Shown: in pieces, positions 43,897-53,471 of the stretch
Numbering within the stretch: the stretch's first letter is position 1
Layout: every line of letters begins with the position of its first letter
Source of the DNA: a bacterium
GTDB lineage: Bacteria; Elusimicrobiota; Elusimicrobia; UBA1565; UBA9628
Length of the DNA: 64,000 bases
NCBI GenBank assembly: GCA_021822495.1
Contig: JAKAQO010000007.1
Span: 46,777-110,776 of the forward strand
Direction: 5' to 3'
The notes under the pieces: model-generated
Databases searched by the model: none
What the model was told of the DNA's origin: nothing
The model's input: the letters and a program-made list of their open reading frames with translations, nothing else
Position numbers and translations under genes: made by a program

Positions 43897-44768
43897 TGAA
43901 TTTTCAAGATATCGTTCTCGCCTTAAAAGAATTTTGGTCCCAAAAGGGATGTCTTCTCATTGAGCCCTACGACGTGGAAAAAGGAGCGGCGACTTTTAAC
44001 CCCGCGACTTTTTTTGGCGCGATTAGTTCTTCTCCGGTTCAAATCGCCTATCCCGAGCCGTGCCGCAGGCCCGCAGATGGCCGCTACGGGGACAATCCCA
44101 ATCGCCTGGGAAAGTATTATCAGTTTCAGGTTCTTTTAAAGCCCGTTCCCCATGACGTGACCGATCTCTATATTGACTCCTTAAAAAGTTTGGGATTAGA
44201 TGTCAAGAAACACGACTTGCGCTGGATTGAGGATGATTGGGAATCCCCCACCTTGGGCGCGGCGGGCTTGGGATGGGAAGTGTGGCTGGACGGAATGGAA
44301 ATTACGCAATTTACCTATTTCCAGCAAATGGGGCAAGCGCCGCTTTTTCCGGTTTCCGTTGAGATTACCTACGGTCTTGAGCGAATCGCGATGTATTTGC
44401 AAAAAAAAGATTCCGTTTTCGATCTTCAATTTAATTCCGATACTTCCTATGGCGAGATGTTTAAAGAAGCGGAGCGGCAGTTTTCCGTCTACAATTTTGA
44501 AGAAGCCGACGTTGAGATGCTTGCCCGTCATTTTGAGGATTATGAAAAAGAAGGCGAGCGTCTGGTTTCAAAAGGGCTTCCCCTGCCAGCTTATGACTGC
44601 GTTCTTAAGCTTTCGCATTGTTTTAATGTCTTGGAAGCGCGCGGAGCGGTGTCGGTGACTGAACGAGCGCAGTATATCGCCCGCGTGCGGGGCTTGGCCA
44701 AAAAAGTGATTACGTGTTACCGGGAATTAGAAAATGTCCAGAAAAAAGAACTCACCCATCAACGCTAG
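43893..44768 (+). CDS. glyQ: Glycyl-tRNA synthetase alpha subunit
   Basis: This is the catalytic class II core of the alpha2beta2 enzyme. It starts [20 protein letters not shown] and contains the family sequences [37 protein letters not shown] and [21 protein letters not shown] (family core [17 protein letters not shown]). ATG 43893 or ATG 43896 is the start, both overlapping the recO stop; a GTG at 43881 is possible. It overlaps glyS by 35 nt. Confidence 0.97.
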   Translation: MMNFQDIVLALKEFWSQKGCLLIEPYDVEKGAATFNPATFFGAISSSPVQIAYPEPCRRPADGRYGDNPNRLGKYYQFQVLLKPVPHDVTDLYIDSLKSLGLDVKKHDLRWIEDDWESPTLGAAGLGWEVWLDGMEITQFTYFQQMGQAPLFPVSVEITYGLERIAMYLQKKDSVFDLQFNSDTSYGEMFKEAERQFSVYNFEEADVEMLARHFEDYEKEGERLVSKGLPLPAYDCVLKLSHCFNVLEARGAVSVTERAQYIARVRGLAKKVITCYRELENVQKKELTHQR

Positions 44769-46860
44769 TTTGGAGCCCAAGGATTATTTGCTGGAAATCG
44801 GTCTTGAGCCTCTTCCGGCGCGGTTTCTATCCCCCGCTCTTGAAAGCTTGTCGTCTAAAATGCAAGAAGGATTAAAGGCCGCGCGTTTGCCGTTTAAATC
44901 CATCAGGACTTTGGGAACCCCAAGACGTCTGGCCGTTTTAATTGAAAAAGTTTCGCCAAAGTCTGAAGCCCTAAGCGAAAAATTTTTTGGGCCCCCCGCT
45001 TCCCGCCTTAAAAATCCCGATGGAAGCTATTCCTCGTCCGCGGAAGGCTTTGCCAGAAAATACGAGACAACTCCCAATCTGCTTTCCATTGAAATGACGC
45101 CCAAGGGCGAACATCTCTGCGTCGTGGTCAATCACACGGGCCGACCCTCACGCGAAATTTTAGCCGAAGCGGCGGTAAAAGCCATTTCTTCTCTCGAATT
45201 TCCGAAATCGATGGAGTGGGAAGAAACTCGCTTTAAATTCGCTCGCCCCATTCGTTCCTTTATCTCTCTTTGGGGAAACTTGCCGGTTTCTTTTTCTTTA
45301 GCCGGAGTTAAAACTTCGCGGGTTTTGCGCGGCCTCAGCGGCAAGCCGCTCAAGATTCAAGAGGCTTCCGAATACGAAAAAATCTTGAGAAACGAGGCTG
45401 TTTTAGTCTCCCTTGAGGAACGCCGGAAAACTTTGATTAAGAAATTGGATTGGGCGGCGGCCGAATGCGGGGGCGATTGGGATAAAGACGAAGATTTGAT
45501 TTCCGAAATGACCGCTATGACCGAGCATCCCGTCCCGGTCCTGGGTCATTTTGACAAGAAGTTTCTGGAACTTCCGCAATGCTTGATCAGTTTGGTTTTA
45601 AAAAAACAACTTAAGTTTTTCCCTCTTGCGAGTTCCGGAAAACTCATGAACGCTTTTATCGGAGTCAGAGACGGTATTTCCGAAGGTCAGAATTTAGTCC
45701 GGGAAGGCTTTGAGAGGGTCTTGATTGCGCGCCTTAACGATGCGGTTTTTTTCTTTGGAAAAGACCGCAAGCAGCCTCTTGAGGCCTATCTGGAAGAACT
45801 CAAGCGCGTGACCTACCAAAAAGAGCTGGGAACAATGGCCCAAAAAGCCGCTCGGGTTGAGAAACTGACGGATCAGCTGATGAGCCTATTGGGCGATTTC
45901 CCCCTTAGAAAAGATTCCTGCGTTGAAATTGCCCGGCTTTGCTATGCGGATTTAACCACGGGTTTGGTCAAGGAATTTCCGGAACTTCAGGGAACCTTGG
46001 GCGGGGTTTACGCGCGCTTAGACGAAAAAGATGAGAGAACGGCCTTGGGTCTTGAAGAATTTTATTTTCCCTTGGGCTCTAAAACTCCCATTCCGACGAC
46101 GGTGGAAGGTGGGCTTGCGTCCTTGGCAGGGAAGCTTGACTCCTTGGCCGGCTGTTTTGCGGTTGGGATGATCCCAACGGGAAACGCCGATCCTTATGCG
46201 CTCAGGCGTCAAGCCTTTGGAGTTATTCGGATCGCTCTTGAACGGCAATTGCCGCTAAATTTAGAAGAGGCGGTTTCCCTGGCTTTAAAAAATCAGCCCG
46301 TGAATTTGCCCGAAGATCGTTTTTCTCAAGTCCGTGATGAGCTGTTGGATTTTCTGTGGGGACGCGCGCAATCTTTTTTTGAAGACAGAGGATTTGCCAT
46401 TGATGAAATTCGCGCGGTCAAGGCCGGAGGGCTTAAAAATTTAAGCCAAACCTATCTTCGCCTGAGCGCCTTAAAATCGGTCAGAAAGGAGGCTGATTTT
46501 GAGCCTTTGGCGATGGCCTTTAAGCGCGCTTCCAATATTCTCAAACAGGCAAGGGTTGAAAATGGTCATCCAGGGGCCTCGAAAAATCACTTGTCTGATC
46601 CATCTGAACTCGCGCTCAGCGAATTTTTGGAAACCGCGGAGAAAGACCTCAACGAAAAGCGAGATCAGAATGATTTCGAGGGAATGTTAAAAACTCTCAC
46701 CAAGGTTAAGCCGCATTTGGATTTGTTTTTTGAAAAAGTGATGGTCATGGCCGAAAATTATGATCTGCGCCAATCACGCCTCAATCTTCTTGGGAAAATG
46801 GTTCATCTCTTCAAAGAGATTGCCGATCTCTCCGAGATTCAAGGCGCGTCGTCTAAATAA
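44734..46860 (+). CDS. glyS: Glycyl-tRNA synthetase beta subunit
   Basis: The 708-residue tRNA-binding subunit starts with a short lysine-rich leader, then [16 protein letters not shown] (EIGTEELP-like) and [13 protein letters not shown]. The HD-like region [15 protein letters not shown] and the motif [17 protein letters not shown] are diagnostic. The C-terminus has the anticodon-binding DALR-like fold. The last 22 nt overlap nadE on the other strand. Confidence 0.97.
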   Translation: MSRKKNSPINASLEPKDYLLEIGLEPLPARFLSPALESLSSKMQEGLKAARLPFKSIRTLGTPRRLAVLIEKVSPKSEALSEKFFGPPASRLKNPDGSYSSSAEGFARKYETTPNLLSIEMTPKGEHLCVVVNHTGRPSREILAEAAVKAISSLEFPKSMEWEETRFKFARPIRSFISLWGNLPVSFSLAGVKTSRVLRGLSGKPLKIQEASEYEKILRNEAVLVSLEERRKTLIKKLDWAAAECGGDWDKDEDLISEMTAMTEHPVPVLGHFDKKFLELPQCLISLVLKKQLKFFPLASSGKLMNAFIGVRDGISEGQNLVREGFERVLIARLNDAVFFFGKDRKQPLEAYLEELKRVTYQKELGTMAQKAARVEKLTDQLMSLLGDFPLRKDSCVEIARLCYADLTTGLVKEFPELQGTLGGVYARLDEKDERTALGLEEFYFPLGSKTPIPTTVEGGLASLAGKLDSLAGCFAVGMIPTGNADPYALRRQAFGVIRIALERQLPLNLEEAVSLALKNQPVNLPEDRFSQVRDELLDFLWGRAQSFFEDRGFAIDEIRAVKAGGLKNLSQTYLRLSALKSVRKEADFEPLAMAFKRASNILKQARVENGHPGASKNHLSDPSELALSEFLETAEKDLNEKRDQNDFEGMLKTLTKVKPHLDLFFEKVMVMAENYDLRQSRLNLLGKMVHLFKEIADLSEIQGASSK

Positions 46861-48488
46861 CTTCCTCTTGCTATCGGTATTCGGCGTCCGACTCCAAAGG
46901 CTTTGGGCGAAATTTTAATGGAGGGCGGCGCTTGGCGGCGTTTGTATTCGGCAAGGTCTATGCGCTTCATGATGTCTTTGACCAAGCTCTGAGGAAAGCC
47001 TTGTTTTGTAATTTCATCAATTCCCCATTTTTTTTCGATATGGGCTTTGAGAATGGGGTCGAGCGTGGGGTACGGCGGCAAATCATCTTCGTCTTTCTGA
47101 TTGGGTTTGAGTTCCGCCGATGGAGCCTTGGTTATTGAGCTTTGAGGGATTATCTCTCTGTCTTTATTGATTAAGCGCGCGAGTTCATAAACCGTTTCCT
47201 TGGGAACATCCGCCAGGGGCGCAAGCCCTCCCGCCATGTCTCCGTAGAGCGTGCAGTATCCAACGGAGAGTTCCGATTTATTTCCGGTCGTCAGAACCAT
47301 GCCCCCTTCCCGGTTAGCCAAGGCCATGAGGATGTTTCCGCGAATGCGGGCTTGAATATTTTGTTCCGCCGCGTCTTCTGGATTTCCGTTGAGGATATCC
47401 TTGAGAGATTTTTGATAGGCCTGATGGAGAGGCGAAATGGGAATTGAAAAAAATCGGATGTCGAGATTTTTTGCCAGGGCTTTTGCGTCAACGATAGAGC
47501 CTTCCGAAGAATAAGAGGAGGGCATGGAAACTCCGGTGACGCGTTCTTTTCCAAGGGCCTCAACGGCCAAAGCGCAGACAAGCGCGGAATCTATTCCGCC
47601 GCTGAGTCCTACGAAAACTTTTGAAATTTTGCATTTAGAAAGATAATCCCGGATTCCCGTGATTAAGGCGCTTTTGATTTCATCAGTTTCGCTGATTTCC
47701 TGAGCAGCGCAAGGAGAGGGAAGCCGCTCTAAATCAACAATAATCAAATCCTCCTCAAAGGCTTTTGCTTCTTGAATGAGGCGTCCGCGGGAATCAAAAA
47801 CGCAGCTTCGTCCGTCAAAGACAATCTCGTCATTTCCGCCGACCATGTTGCAGTAGAAAAACGGCAATTTATTTTTTCGCGCATGAGCAGACATAATCTT
47901 TCGCCGCTGGGTATTTTTTTTTCGAATAAAGGGAGAGGCCGAGATATTGATGAGAATATCCGCGCCTCTACGGGCTTGAAGACCGATGGGGTCGGTTCGG
48001 TAGAGCTTGTGAGTCCCATTTTGTTCGCTAAACCAGGCGTCTTCGCAGATGCTCAAGCCCATTTTCTTTCCCTTGAATTTAAACGGAAGGTTGGATTTAG
48101 CCGGCTCGAAATATCTCGCCTCGTCAAAAACGTCATAGGTGGGAAGAAGGGTTTTGTGCCTGAGAAATGCGACTTTTCCCCGGGATAAAAGCGCGGCAGA
48201 GTTATGGATGGGCTTTCCAAAACGCGCTTTGTTTCTGGATGAGAAGCCGACAATGACTCCAATATCTTTATTTTCCGCGGCCAGCTTCTTTATACTTCTC
48301 TCGTTTTCGCGAATAAAAGACGGGTCTTCCCAGAGGTCCAGGGCCGGGTATCCCGACAAGGCTTGCTCGGGAAAAATGATGAGATCGGCTTTTGCGGCTT
48401 TAGCTCGCGAAGAAAAATCCTTGATTTTTTTTAGATTGCCGCCAAAATCGGCGATGGTCGGGTTAATTTGAGCGAGCGCGATTTTCAC
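46839..48488 (-). CDS. nadE: Glutamine-dependent NAD synthetase
   Basis: NadE makes NAD from deamido-NAD, using ammonia from glutamine. The 549-residue protein has an N-terminal nitrilase-type amidase with the catalytic triad Glu (FPEQALSGYP), Lys (LRHKTLLPTYDVFDE) and Cys (LSICEDAWF), then the synthetase domain with the ATP-pyrophosphatase loop GLSGGIDSALVCALA and TGNKSELSVGYCTLYGDMAG. The start overlaps the upstream gene by 4 nt. Confidence 0.96.
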   Translation of the reverse strand: MKIALAQINPTIADFGGNLKKIKDFSSRAKAAKADLIIFPEQALSGYPALDLWEDPSFIRENERSIKKLAAENKDIGVIVGFSSRNKARFGKPIHNSAALLSRGKVAFLRHKTLLPTYDVFDEARYFEPAKSNLPFKFKGKKMGLSICEDAWFSEQNGTHKLYRTDPIGLQARRGADILINISASPFIRKKNTQRRKIMSAHARKNKLPFFYCNMVGGNDEIVFDGRSCVFDSRGRLIQEAKAFEEDLIIVDLERLPSPCAAQEISETDEIKSALITGIRDYLSKCKISKVFVGLSGGIDSALVCALAVEALGKERVTGVSMPSSYSSEGSIVDAKALAKNLDIRFFSIPISPLHQAYQKSLKDILNGNPEDAAEQNIQARIRGNILMALANREGGMVLTTGNKSELSVGYCTLYGDMAGGLAPLADVPKETVYELARLINKDREIIPQSSITKAPSAELKPNQKDEDDLPPYPTLDPILKAHIEKKWGIDEITKQGFPQSLVKDIMKRIDLAEYKRRQAPPSIKISPKAFGVGRRIPIARGSYLDDAP

Positions 48489-48952
48489 TTCGGAGTTTGA
48501 GCTTGCGGGTTTTGGGCACAGAGCTTTTCAAAAATTTCCCCAGCCCCCATGAAGTTTTCGTCAATTTTTGCGCGAATTTTATGGCAATTATCCCGTCCCA
48601 GGGATCCGGAAAGACTCGCGATTCCTTCCATAGCCCAGGTCATCAAGGTGGCGAAGTCGAGTTCCAAGCGATCGGCTAAATGCGGGATTTCTTGAAGGAG
48701 ACGGACGCAGGCTTGAGGCATATCTTTGTTGAGGGCGAAAAGAGCTTGCGTAATTCCTCGAAAGATTCCACGGAGAGTGATATGAGGATCTTGCTTATTT
48801 TTAGTGTGAGTGACGGCCAAAAAGACAAGTTCCTGGATAATTTCCGCCGCAGTTTCCCCCGCTTGATAAGAGGGCGCGTCCTTGGTGATGCGCACCAGGG
48901 CCATGTCATGAGCGAGCTTTTCAAATTCAAAATTGTCGGTCGCTTCAACCAC
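48485..48952 (-). CDS. Conserved-looking cytosolic protein, unknown
   Basis: A 155-residue mostly helical acidic protein starting with GTG. No signal peptide, membrane segment or known motif is evident. It is first in an operon with nadE (ATGA overlap). A TATAAT lies 6 nt before the GTG, so it should be leaderless. Confidence 0.7.
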   Translation of the reverse strand: MVEATDNFEFEKLAHDMALVRITKDAPSYQAGETAAEIIQELVFLAVTHTKNKQDPHITLRGIFRGITQALFALNKDMPQACVRLLQEIPHLADRLELDFATLMTWAMEGIASLSGSLGRDNCHKIRAKIDENFMGAGEIFEKLCAQNPQAQTPK

Positions 48953-48958
48953 GCTCTA

Positions 48959-48966
48959 ATTATACT
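48959..48966. promoter_or_regulatory. Overlapping divergent -10 elements
   Basis: The 8-bp stretch ATTATACT reads as TATACT on the plus strand (48961-48966, 13 nt before ATG 48980) and as TATAAT on the minus strand (48964-48959, 6 nt before GTG 48952). One site therefore serves two divergent genes and polymerase can use only one direction at a time. Confidence 0.5.
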
Positions 48967-48979
48967 AAACTGATTTTAA

Positions 48980-50158
48980 ATGAAGCGAGAAGGTAAAAGT
49001 CGCGGGAAGAAAATATTTCCATTCTTTTTTTTGCTTTCTCTTTTTTCCCTAGCGTGTTCGACCTTGCCTTCTTCTCGGCAGGCCACTTCTTTGCAAAACG
49101 GAGGGTTGTCGGCCTGCATTTATTTTTTGCACACCGATTGGTTTAGTTTTTTCGCTCATCCCGCCAACAAAATCATTTGGGCTCAGGCGGATCGACTAGG
49201 AAATCTTGATTTAGACCATCCGATATTTGCGGTTCAAGGAGATAACGGTTGTTTATTTGCGGTCAATCTCACGCCCGGGGTGTATCGTCCGATTATGGCT
49301 TCTTATCGCCTTTTTGGACTGAGAATTTATTATCCTTTTAAGCCCGAATTGGAAAAAGAAATGGAGGTCAAGGTTCAGGAAGACCGGTTTGCATTTGCCG
49401 GAGACCTCACGATTTTCACCGCGACTGAAGACCCTTCCATGATTCTCCAACATGTCGGACTAAGACTGAGAAGGTTTTGGTGGCCTTTTCATCTTTCTTC
49501 CGTCACGCCTCCAGTGGACTACACTCATTTGGATCAGACGCCTTTGTCGGAGGCGGATTCCCTGCGCATAGCGCGGCGCGTTTATGCGGACACTCTTTGG
49601 TCGGATGCCATTGAAAATCGCTTGGCCGAGATCGGCAGTCCGGAGGCTCCCGTCATTAAAGGACCGTTTTGGCATCGGCGTCAGGTGCAAGCGGTTGCCA
49701 TTAGCTCTTTTTCATACATTCCCACTAAGCTTCGCTGGCCGAGAAAACTTATCCTTGGTGGAGCGGAATGGGTTGAGCCCAAGGACCGGGCCCGCATCGC
49801 GGTTCAATTTTTGGAGCCGGGAATGAAAGGCTGTCAGCCCCAAAAAATCCTTCTTGAGAAAATGCGGGAGGCGGGAAGTTTGGATGACGCGCATACGCTT
49901 TTTTCCGTTCATGTCTCGACTTATGTCGGTCAAGGCGTTCGCTATCACAATTTTGCTTATCCGAAAAACGATTTGCCGGGAGCTGAGGCCAGCGTTTTCG
50001 TGACCGAAACCTGGCTCATTCCCAAAGGCCCGGGATACTATCTCATTCACTACCGGGCGCTCAAGGCTGATTTTAAACGCTTCTATCCGGATTTCAAAAG
50101 ATTTGTCAGTTACCTCTATTTGGGCACTCAAAAAGGAAAGAAAAAGTCAGGGTTTTGA
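48980..50158 (+). CDS. Large lipoprotein, unknown function
   Basis: The 392-residue protein has a lysine-rich n-region, a hydrophobic core (IFPFFFLLSLFSLAC) and the lipobox SLAC with Cys26. The mature part has a beta-rich region with CLFAVNLTPGVYRPIMASYR, reminiscent of domains found in surface lipoproteins, and ends in a basic tail. No assigned family. It converges with the next gene with a 14-nt gap. Confidence 0.75.
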   Translation: MKREGKSRGKKIFPFFFLLSLFSLACSTLPSSRQATSLQNGGLSACIYFLHTDWFSFFAHPANKIIWAQADRLGNLDLDHPIFAVQGDNGCLFAVNLTPGVYRPIMASYRLFGLRIYYPFKPELEKEMEVKVQEDRFAFAGDLTIFTATEDPSMILQHVGLRLRRFWWPFHLSSVTPPVDYTHLDQTPLSEADSLRIARRVYADTLWSDAIENRLAEIGSPEAPVIKGPFWHRRQVQAVAISSFSYIPTKLRWPRKLILGGAEWVEPKDRARIAVQFLEPGMKGCQPQKILLEKMREAGSLDDAHTLFSVHVSTYVGQGVRYHNFAYPKNDLPGAEASVFVTETWLIPKGPGYYLIHYRALKADFKRFYPDFKRFVSYLYLGTQKGKKKSGF

Positions 50159-50172
50159 AGTGGCGAATTTCC

Positions 50173-51483
50173 TTAATTTGCTTGGGCGGTCAAAGAATAG
50201 ACGGTGGTCTTTTTTTGAGAGGTAATCGCTATTTTTGATAAATCCGCGCTATAGTGAATGGTCGGATTTTTTGCTTGTGGATGTTCTTCTTTCCAAAGCA
50301 TGAATTTATTTTTTCCGAGGATACGTCCGTTTTCTTCAAGTAGAAACTCGCCGTCTTCCTGGGTCCATAGATGGTTTTGGGAGAGAATCAGGGGTTGCGC
50401 CTCCGGCGAAGTATAGACAAATGATTTTTTCCCGCGCGTGACGACCCAGGCCCAGCCTCCGTTTGAAAGTATGCCTAGTTTTGAGCCTTGATGGTAATAA
50501 TAATTCTTTCCATCGGTAAACCAGCCGTTTCTTTGGGGAATTTCTTGGGATGAGGGCAAGGAAAGCGAAGCGATTTCGTCGAGGCCTAAAGAACGTCCGG
50601 AAAAGTATTGTCCTTCAGGCATTGAAGGCGGATGACCCTCAACCCATGGATTTTTCGGGAATTTTCCAGCGCGCGGAGAGTTCAGATATCCTTTTCCAAT
50701 TAATTTTTTATTCGAGAGTTTTCTTTTTGAGCGCTTTTTATGACTTCTCTTGAGGGCGCGCCTTTTCTTTGAATCTCGAAGTTTTTTGGAGGCGCGGTGG
50801 ACATGAATTTGAGCGAGATGATAAGCGGCCAGAAGCGGATTGCGGGGGGCGCGTGAGCGCCGCTGATGCGAGCGTTTTTTTGCGGGTTTGTGACGCGCGC
50901 TGACAGTTTTTTTGTTTTTGTGAAGACCGGCTTTTCCCGGAAGCTTTCCAGTTTTGACCCATTCTTTAAGGAGGCGTTTCTCCGCTTTAATTTCGGGATA
51001 CGACTCTTTTTTGATGAATCGAGGCGTGGAGGGCTTTTCGGCAGCAGAGCCGGAGAAACCAAGCTGATTTGAGCCAAGAGCTTTTGAGCCTTGTGTGGAA
51101 TAAGGCGAATAGCGACTGAGAGAAGTTGCATCACCCTTATTTTTTCCCGCGTTTCCAGCGCCTAAAAAACTCCAAGCGGGAGTTCCGGAAGCGTTCATAT
51201 TTTGATTGGAAGCGTATTCTGTAATCTCACGGGGAACATCCGAAGTCATGGCGTCATGCCAAATTTGGGCGCTGAGAGGCTTAATTCGCGGATGAGATTG
51301 AAGAAGGCGGGAGGTAAACGAATTGAGGGGTTCCGGCAAAACTCCATTTTGCGTTTCTTTTTTTGATTTTTGGAAGTCGCCTTTTCCCATCGTTAAAACT
51401 GGGTCCCGAAGTCGCGGCATGGTGAAGACAGCGAAAAATAAGATCGCCCCCAAGAGAAGAAGGGCTAAAAACGGCTTTTTCAT
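50173..51483 (-). CDS. Anchored protein with very basic middle region, unknown
   Basis: The 436-residue protein has an N-terminal membrane anchor (KPFLALLLLGAILFFAVF), a Ser/Gly/Asn-rich stretch, then about 90 residues dominated by Lys, Arg and His (KKRSHQRRSRAP, KKRRALKRSHKKRSKRK). The C-terminal 140 residues have repeated aromatic turns (NGWFTDGKNYYYHQGSKLG, GGWAWVVTRGKK, ILGKNKFMLWKEE) that look like a beta-propeller or choline-binding-like repeat. The basic region may bind nucleic acid or anionic wall polymers. It ends the operon begun by the transglycosylase gene, 4 nt downstream of it. Confidence 0.65.
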   Translation of the reverse strand: MKKPFLALLLLGAILFFAVFTMPRLRDPVLTMGKGDFQKSKKETQNGVLPEPLNSFTSRLLQSHPRIKPLSAQIWHDAMTSDVPREITEYASNQNMNASGTPAWSFLGAGNAGKNKGDATSLSRYSPYSTQGSKALGSNQLGFSGSAAEKPSTPRFIKKESYPEIKAEKRLLKEWVKTGKLPGKAGLHKNKKTVSARHKPAKKRSHQRRSRAPRNPLLAAYHLAQIHVHRASKKLRDSKKRRALKRSHKKRSKRKLSNKKLIGKGYLNSPRAGKFPKNPWVEGHPPSMPEGQYFSGRSLGLDEIASLSLPSSQEIPQRNGWFTDGKNYYYHQGSKLGILSNGGWAWVVTRGKKSFVYTSPEAQPLILSQNHLWTQEDGEFLLEENGRILGKNKFMLWKEEHPQAKNPTIHYSADLSKIAITSQKKTTVYSLTAQAN

Positions 51484-51487
51484 GCGG

Positions 51488-52327
51488 CTAAATCTCCGCG
51501 ATGAAATGCGCGGTGAGTGACTTTGGCTGCGCGGGGGCGTTGTGGATTTTGGAAACCGGTGAACGATAGAAAAGCATGACTTTCCGCACGTAGTTGCGGG
51601 TCGAGCGGTAAAGCCAGTGGCTTCTTAAAAACCGCGGCCCGGCATGATAGGCCGCGATCACGCGCTCAATAACCCAAGGCGGCAGGCTCTTGATTGAGGC
51701 GCCGCTGAGCCCCAGTTTTTTTAACACATTGGCAAAGAGATTCGCCAGATAAGCGCTTCCGGCCGCGATATTATCTTCGCCGAAAAAAAGGCGATAAGAA
51801 GAAATGCCAAAGTGAGAAGCCGTTCTGGGGACGACCTGCATGAGGCCCCGCGCGCCGCGGGCGGAGACCGCATTTTCATTAAACCCTGATTCGGCGGCGA
51901 TGACGGCTTTAATCAGCCGCGGATCAAGATGATAAATTGCCGCGTATTTAAGAATGATGGGGTCGTATTGATCCGTTTTTTGTGGATGGGAGGTAAACTG
52001 AGTAAATATATGTTTATATCTGTTTATTCTATTAGGAAGAGGAATTTTGAGAAAACTTTTTCTAGGAAGGCCTTTGAGATTGATGGATTTGTTCAGGGCT
52101 TTGGAGGAGGCTTGGGCCTTGGGAGTGGAAACGGAACCCTGAATCTTAGTTATTTCCCGGTCAAACATCCAGTTGAGGCGGTTGACATCAATGTCGGGGG
52201 CTGGAAAGCCCGCCATCGCGAGTATCGGCGCCTTTCCCTGGATGTTTCCATTCTGAGAGCGAGCGGAACCAGCGGTTATGACGGTTACGGTTAAGACCAT
52301 TATTAGACGACGATAGAGTTTAACCAT
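51488..52327 (-). CDS. Lytic transglycosylase (SLT domain)
   Basis: From ATG 52327 the 279-residue protein has a signal peptide (RLIMVLTVTVITAGSARS), a linker of about 90 residues, and a Slt70-like lysozyme fold with the catalytic glutamate in AAESGFNENAVSARGARGLM, then MQVVPRTA and AAYHAGP. It cleaves glycan strands with 1,6-anhydro product formation. The ATG is chosen because TATACT lies 6 nt before it; an upstream start at 52369 would lie in the promoter. Confidence 0.9.
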   Translation of the reverse strand: MVKLYRRLIMVLTVTVITAGSARSQNGNIQGKAPILAMAGFPAPDIDVNRLNWMFDREITKIQGSVSTPKAQASSKALNKSINLKGLPRKSFLKIPLPNRINRYKHIFTQFTSHPQKTDQYDPIILKYAAIYHLDPRLIKAVIAAESGFNENAVSARGARGLMQVVPRTASHFGISSYRLFFGEDNIAAGSAYLANLFANVLKKLGLSGASIKSLPPWVIERVIAAYHAGPRFLRSHWLYRSTRNYVRKVMLFYRSPVSKIHNAPAQPKSLTAHFIAEI

Positions 52328-52333
52328 ACTTTC

Positions 52334-52339
52334 AGTATA
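52334..52339 (-). promoter_or_regulatory. -10 element of the transglycosylase gene, leaderless spacing
   Basis: TGGTATACTGAAAGTATG on the minus strand: TATACT, 6 nt, ATG 52327. Confidence 0.55.
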
Positions 52340-52354
52340 CCACGCATTCCGTCG

Positions 52355-52407
52355 CCCGGACAGGGCCAAAGGTCCTAGCTTGGTCTGGGCCCTTTAGACC
52401 TACCGGG
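52355..52407. other. Structured GC-rich element downstream of the nitroreductase gene
   Basis: CCCGG (52355-52359) pairs with CCGGG (52403-52407). Inside, AGGGCC (52362-52367) pairs with GGCCCT (52388-52393), and a competing short hairpin GGTCT/AGACC (52382-52400) exists. The element lies between two minus-strand genes and next to repeat R5. I do not recognise a riboswitch class. Confidence 0.5.
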
Positions 52408-52430
52408 AAAAGGGGACTGTCCCTTTTTTA
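52408..52430 (-). terminator. Palindromic GGGAC repeat copy R5, terminator-like
   Basis: AAAAGGGGACTGTCCCTTTT forms a hairpin flanked by A and T runs and overlaps the nitroreductase stop codon (52428). It should act as an intrinsic terminator in either direction. Confidence 0.6.
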
Positions 52431-53471
52431 AATCTCTTTTCGGAGGCTGCGGGCGGAGGGTTCTTGGGCGGCATATCCGAAGCGGAAAAACATTAAAATT
52501 CCTCTTTCGTTTTCAAGGGAGAACGCTTCTTTGAGCATTTTGAGCCCTTGGGTCAGGCATTTCCGTTGGGAGGGCGTAAACTGAGAGGGATTATCCCGAA
52601 GCATATAAAGGAAGAAAATAAGAGCGGTTTCCGGCTGGAGAGACAGGCCCAGGGAGGTCAGCTTAAGCCAAAAGCGCTCAAAAAGCTTGCCTCCCTCCAG
52701 GACAGCCTTGGGCGAATCATTGGGAATTTGAATGAGCCCTAAAGCGGAAGAACCCAGGCACAATCGATAATCTTGAAAGGCCGCGAAGCGGCTGAGCCCC
52801 AAAAAGTTAAGAGCCTTTGTCAGCCCCCAAGAGCTTAAAAGCCGAAAGGCGGGTTCTTGAATTCTCAATTCCAGCGTCTTGATGTAAAGCCCGTCGCGGG
52901 TTTTTTCGGCATCCCTTTGGGTCCAGCGGATGCTGTTAAAAAGGGCGTCGTGGACATCTTTCCGTTCCATCATGACCTGGGAACCGTAAAAAGCCGCTTT
53001 GGCCGCGTATTTTTTAGCGAGAGAAACGTCCGCGATAAAGAGTTGTCCCAAGCCTGAATTTTGGGCGGTTTGAATCAGTTCTTTCCGAATTTGAGAAGGC
53101 AATTCCTTGCGCGAATAATTCCGGCGATTGACGGCGCGCTTTTCAATGAACGGGAAAAGCGGATGCGGTTTTTTTTCGGCGAGTTCTAGAAACCGGAGAG
53201 AAGCGATGAGGTCCCTCCCCCCCCCCGCCGGGAATAAATCCTCGATCATCTCGAAGCCAAATTCCTGGGCGGCGATGGACATATTTTCCAAGACGGCGCC
53301 GTAGCCGGGGAAGGATGCGCGATGACTTAAATTGAAGGGGTGGCTGAAAAATTCCCCGATGAGGTCTATCGAATTTTCTTTTAGGGAAAAACGCCAGTCC
53401 TGGAGATTATCTCCCGAGGGCGCCATCTGCCCATAGCGGGCGATTTTAAGGAGCGTTTCCCTGCTAATCAC
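52428..53471 (-). CDS. Nitroreductase-family protein, partner of ThiF-like enzyme
   Basis: The 347-residue protein opens with TLLKIARYGQMAPSGDNLQDW, the FMN-binding start of nitroreductases (APSxxNxQ-type). It also contains PFIEKRAVNRRNYSRKEL, typical of a subgroup with large insertions, and a late LGSSALGLIQIPN. The start is GTG 53471, overlapping the ThiF stop as GTGA, so the two are made together. Nitroreductase paired with ThiF recalls the fused MoeY-type protein (Rv1355c) of mycobacteria, whose role is unknown, and the E1-like/dehydrogenase pairs of azole peptide pathways. Substrate is unknown. Confidence 0.8.
   Translation of the reverse strand: MISRETLLKIARYGQMAPSGDNLQDWRFSLKENSIDLIGEFFSHPFNLSHRASFPGYGAVLENMSIAAQEFGFEMIEDLFPAGGGRDLIASLRFLELAEKKPHPLFPFIEKRAVNRRNYSRKELPSQIRKELIQTAQNSGLGQLFIADVSLAKKYAAKAAFYGSQVMMERKDVHDALFNSIRWTQRDAEKTRDGLYIKTLELRIQEPAFRLLSSWGLTKALNFLGLSRFAAFQDYRLCLGSSALGLIQIPNDSPKAVLEGGKLFERFWLKLTSLGLSLQPETALIFFLYMLRDNPSQFTPSQRKCLTQGLKMLKEAFSLENERGILMFFRFGYAAQEPSARSLRKEI

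Noticed and set aside
52355..52407. Known riboswitch (for example cyclic-di-GMP class I)
   Set aside because: I could not match the conserved nucleotides of any class, and the element is not in the leader of a plausible target gene because the downstream gene appears leaderless.
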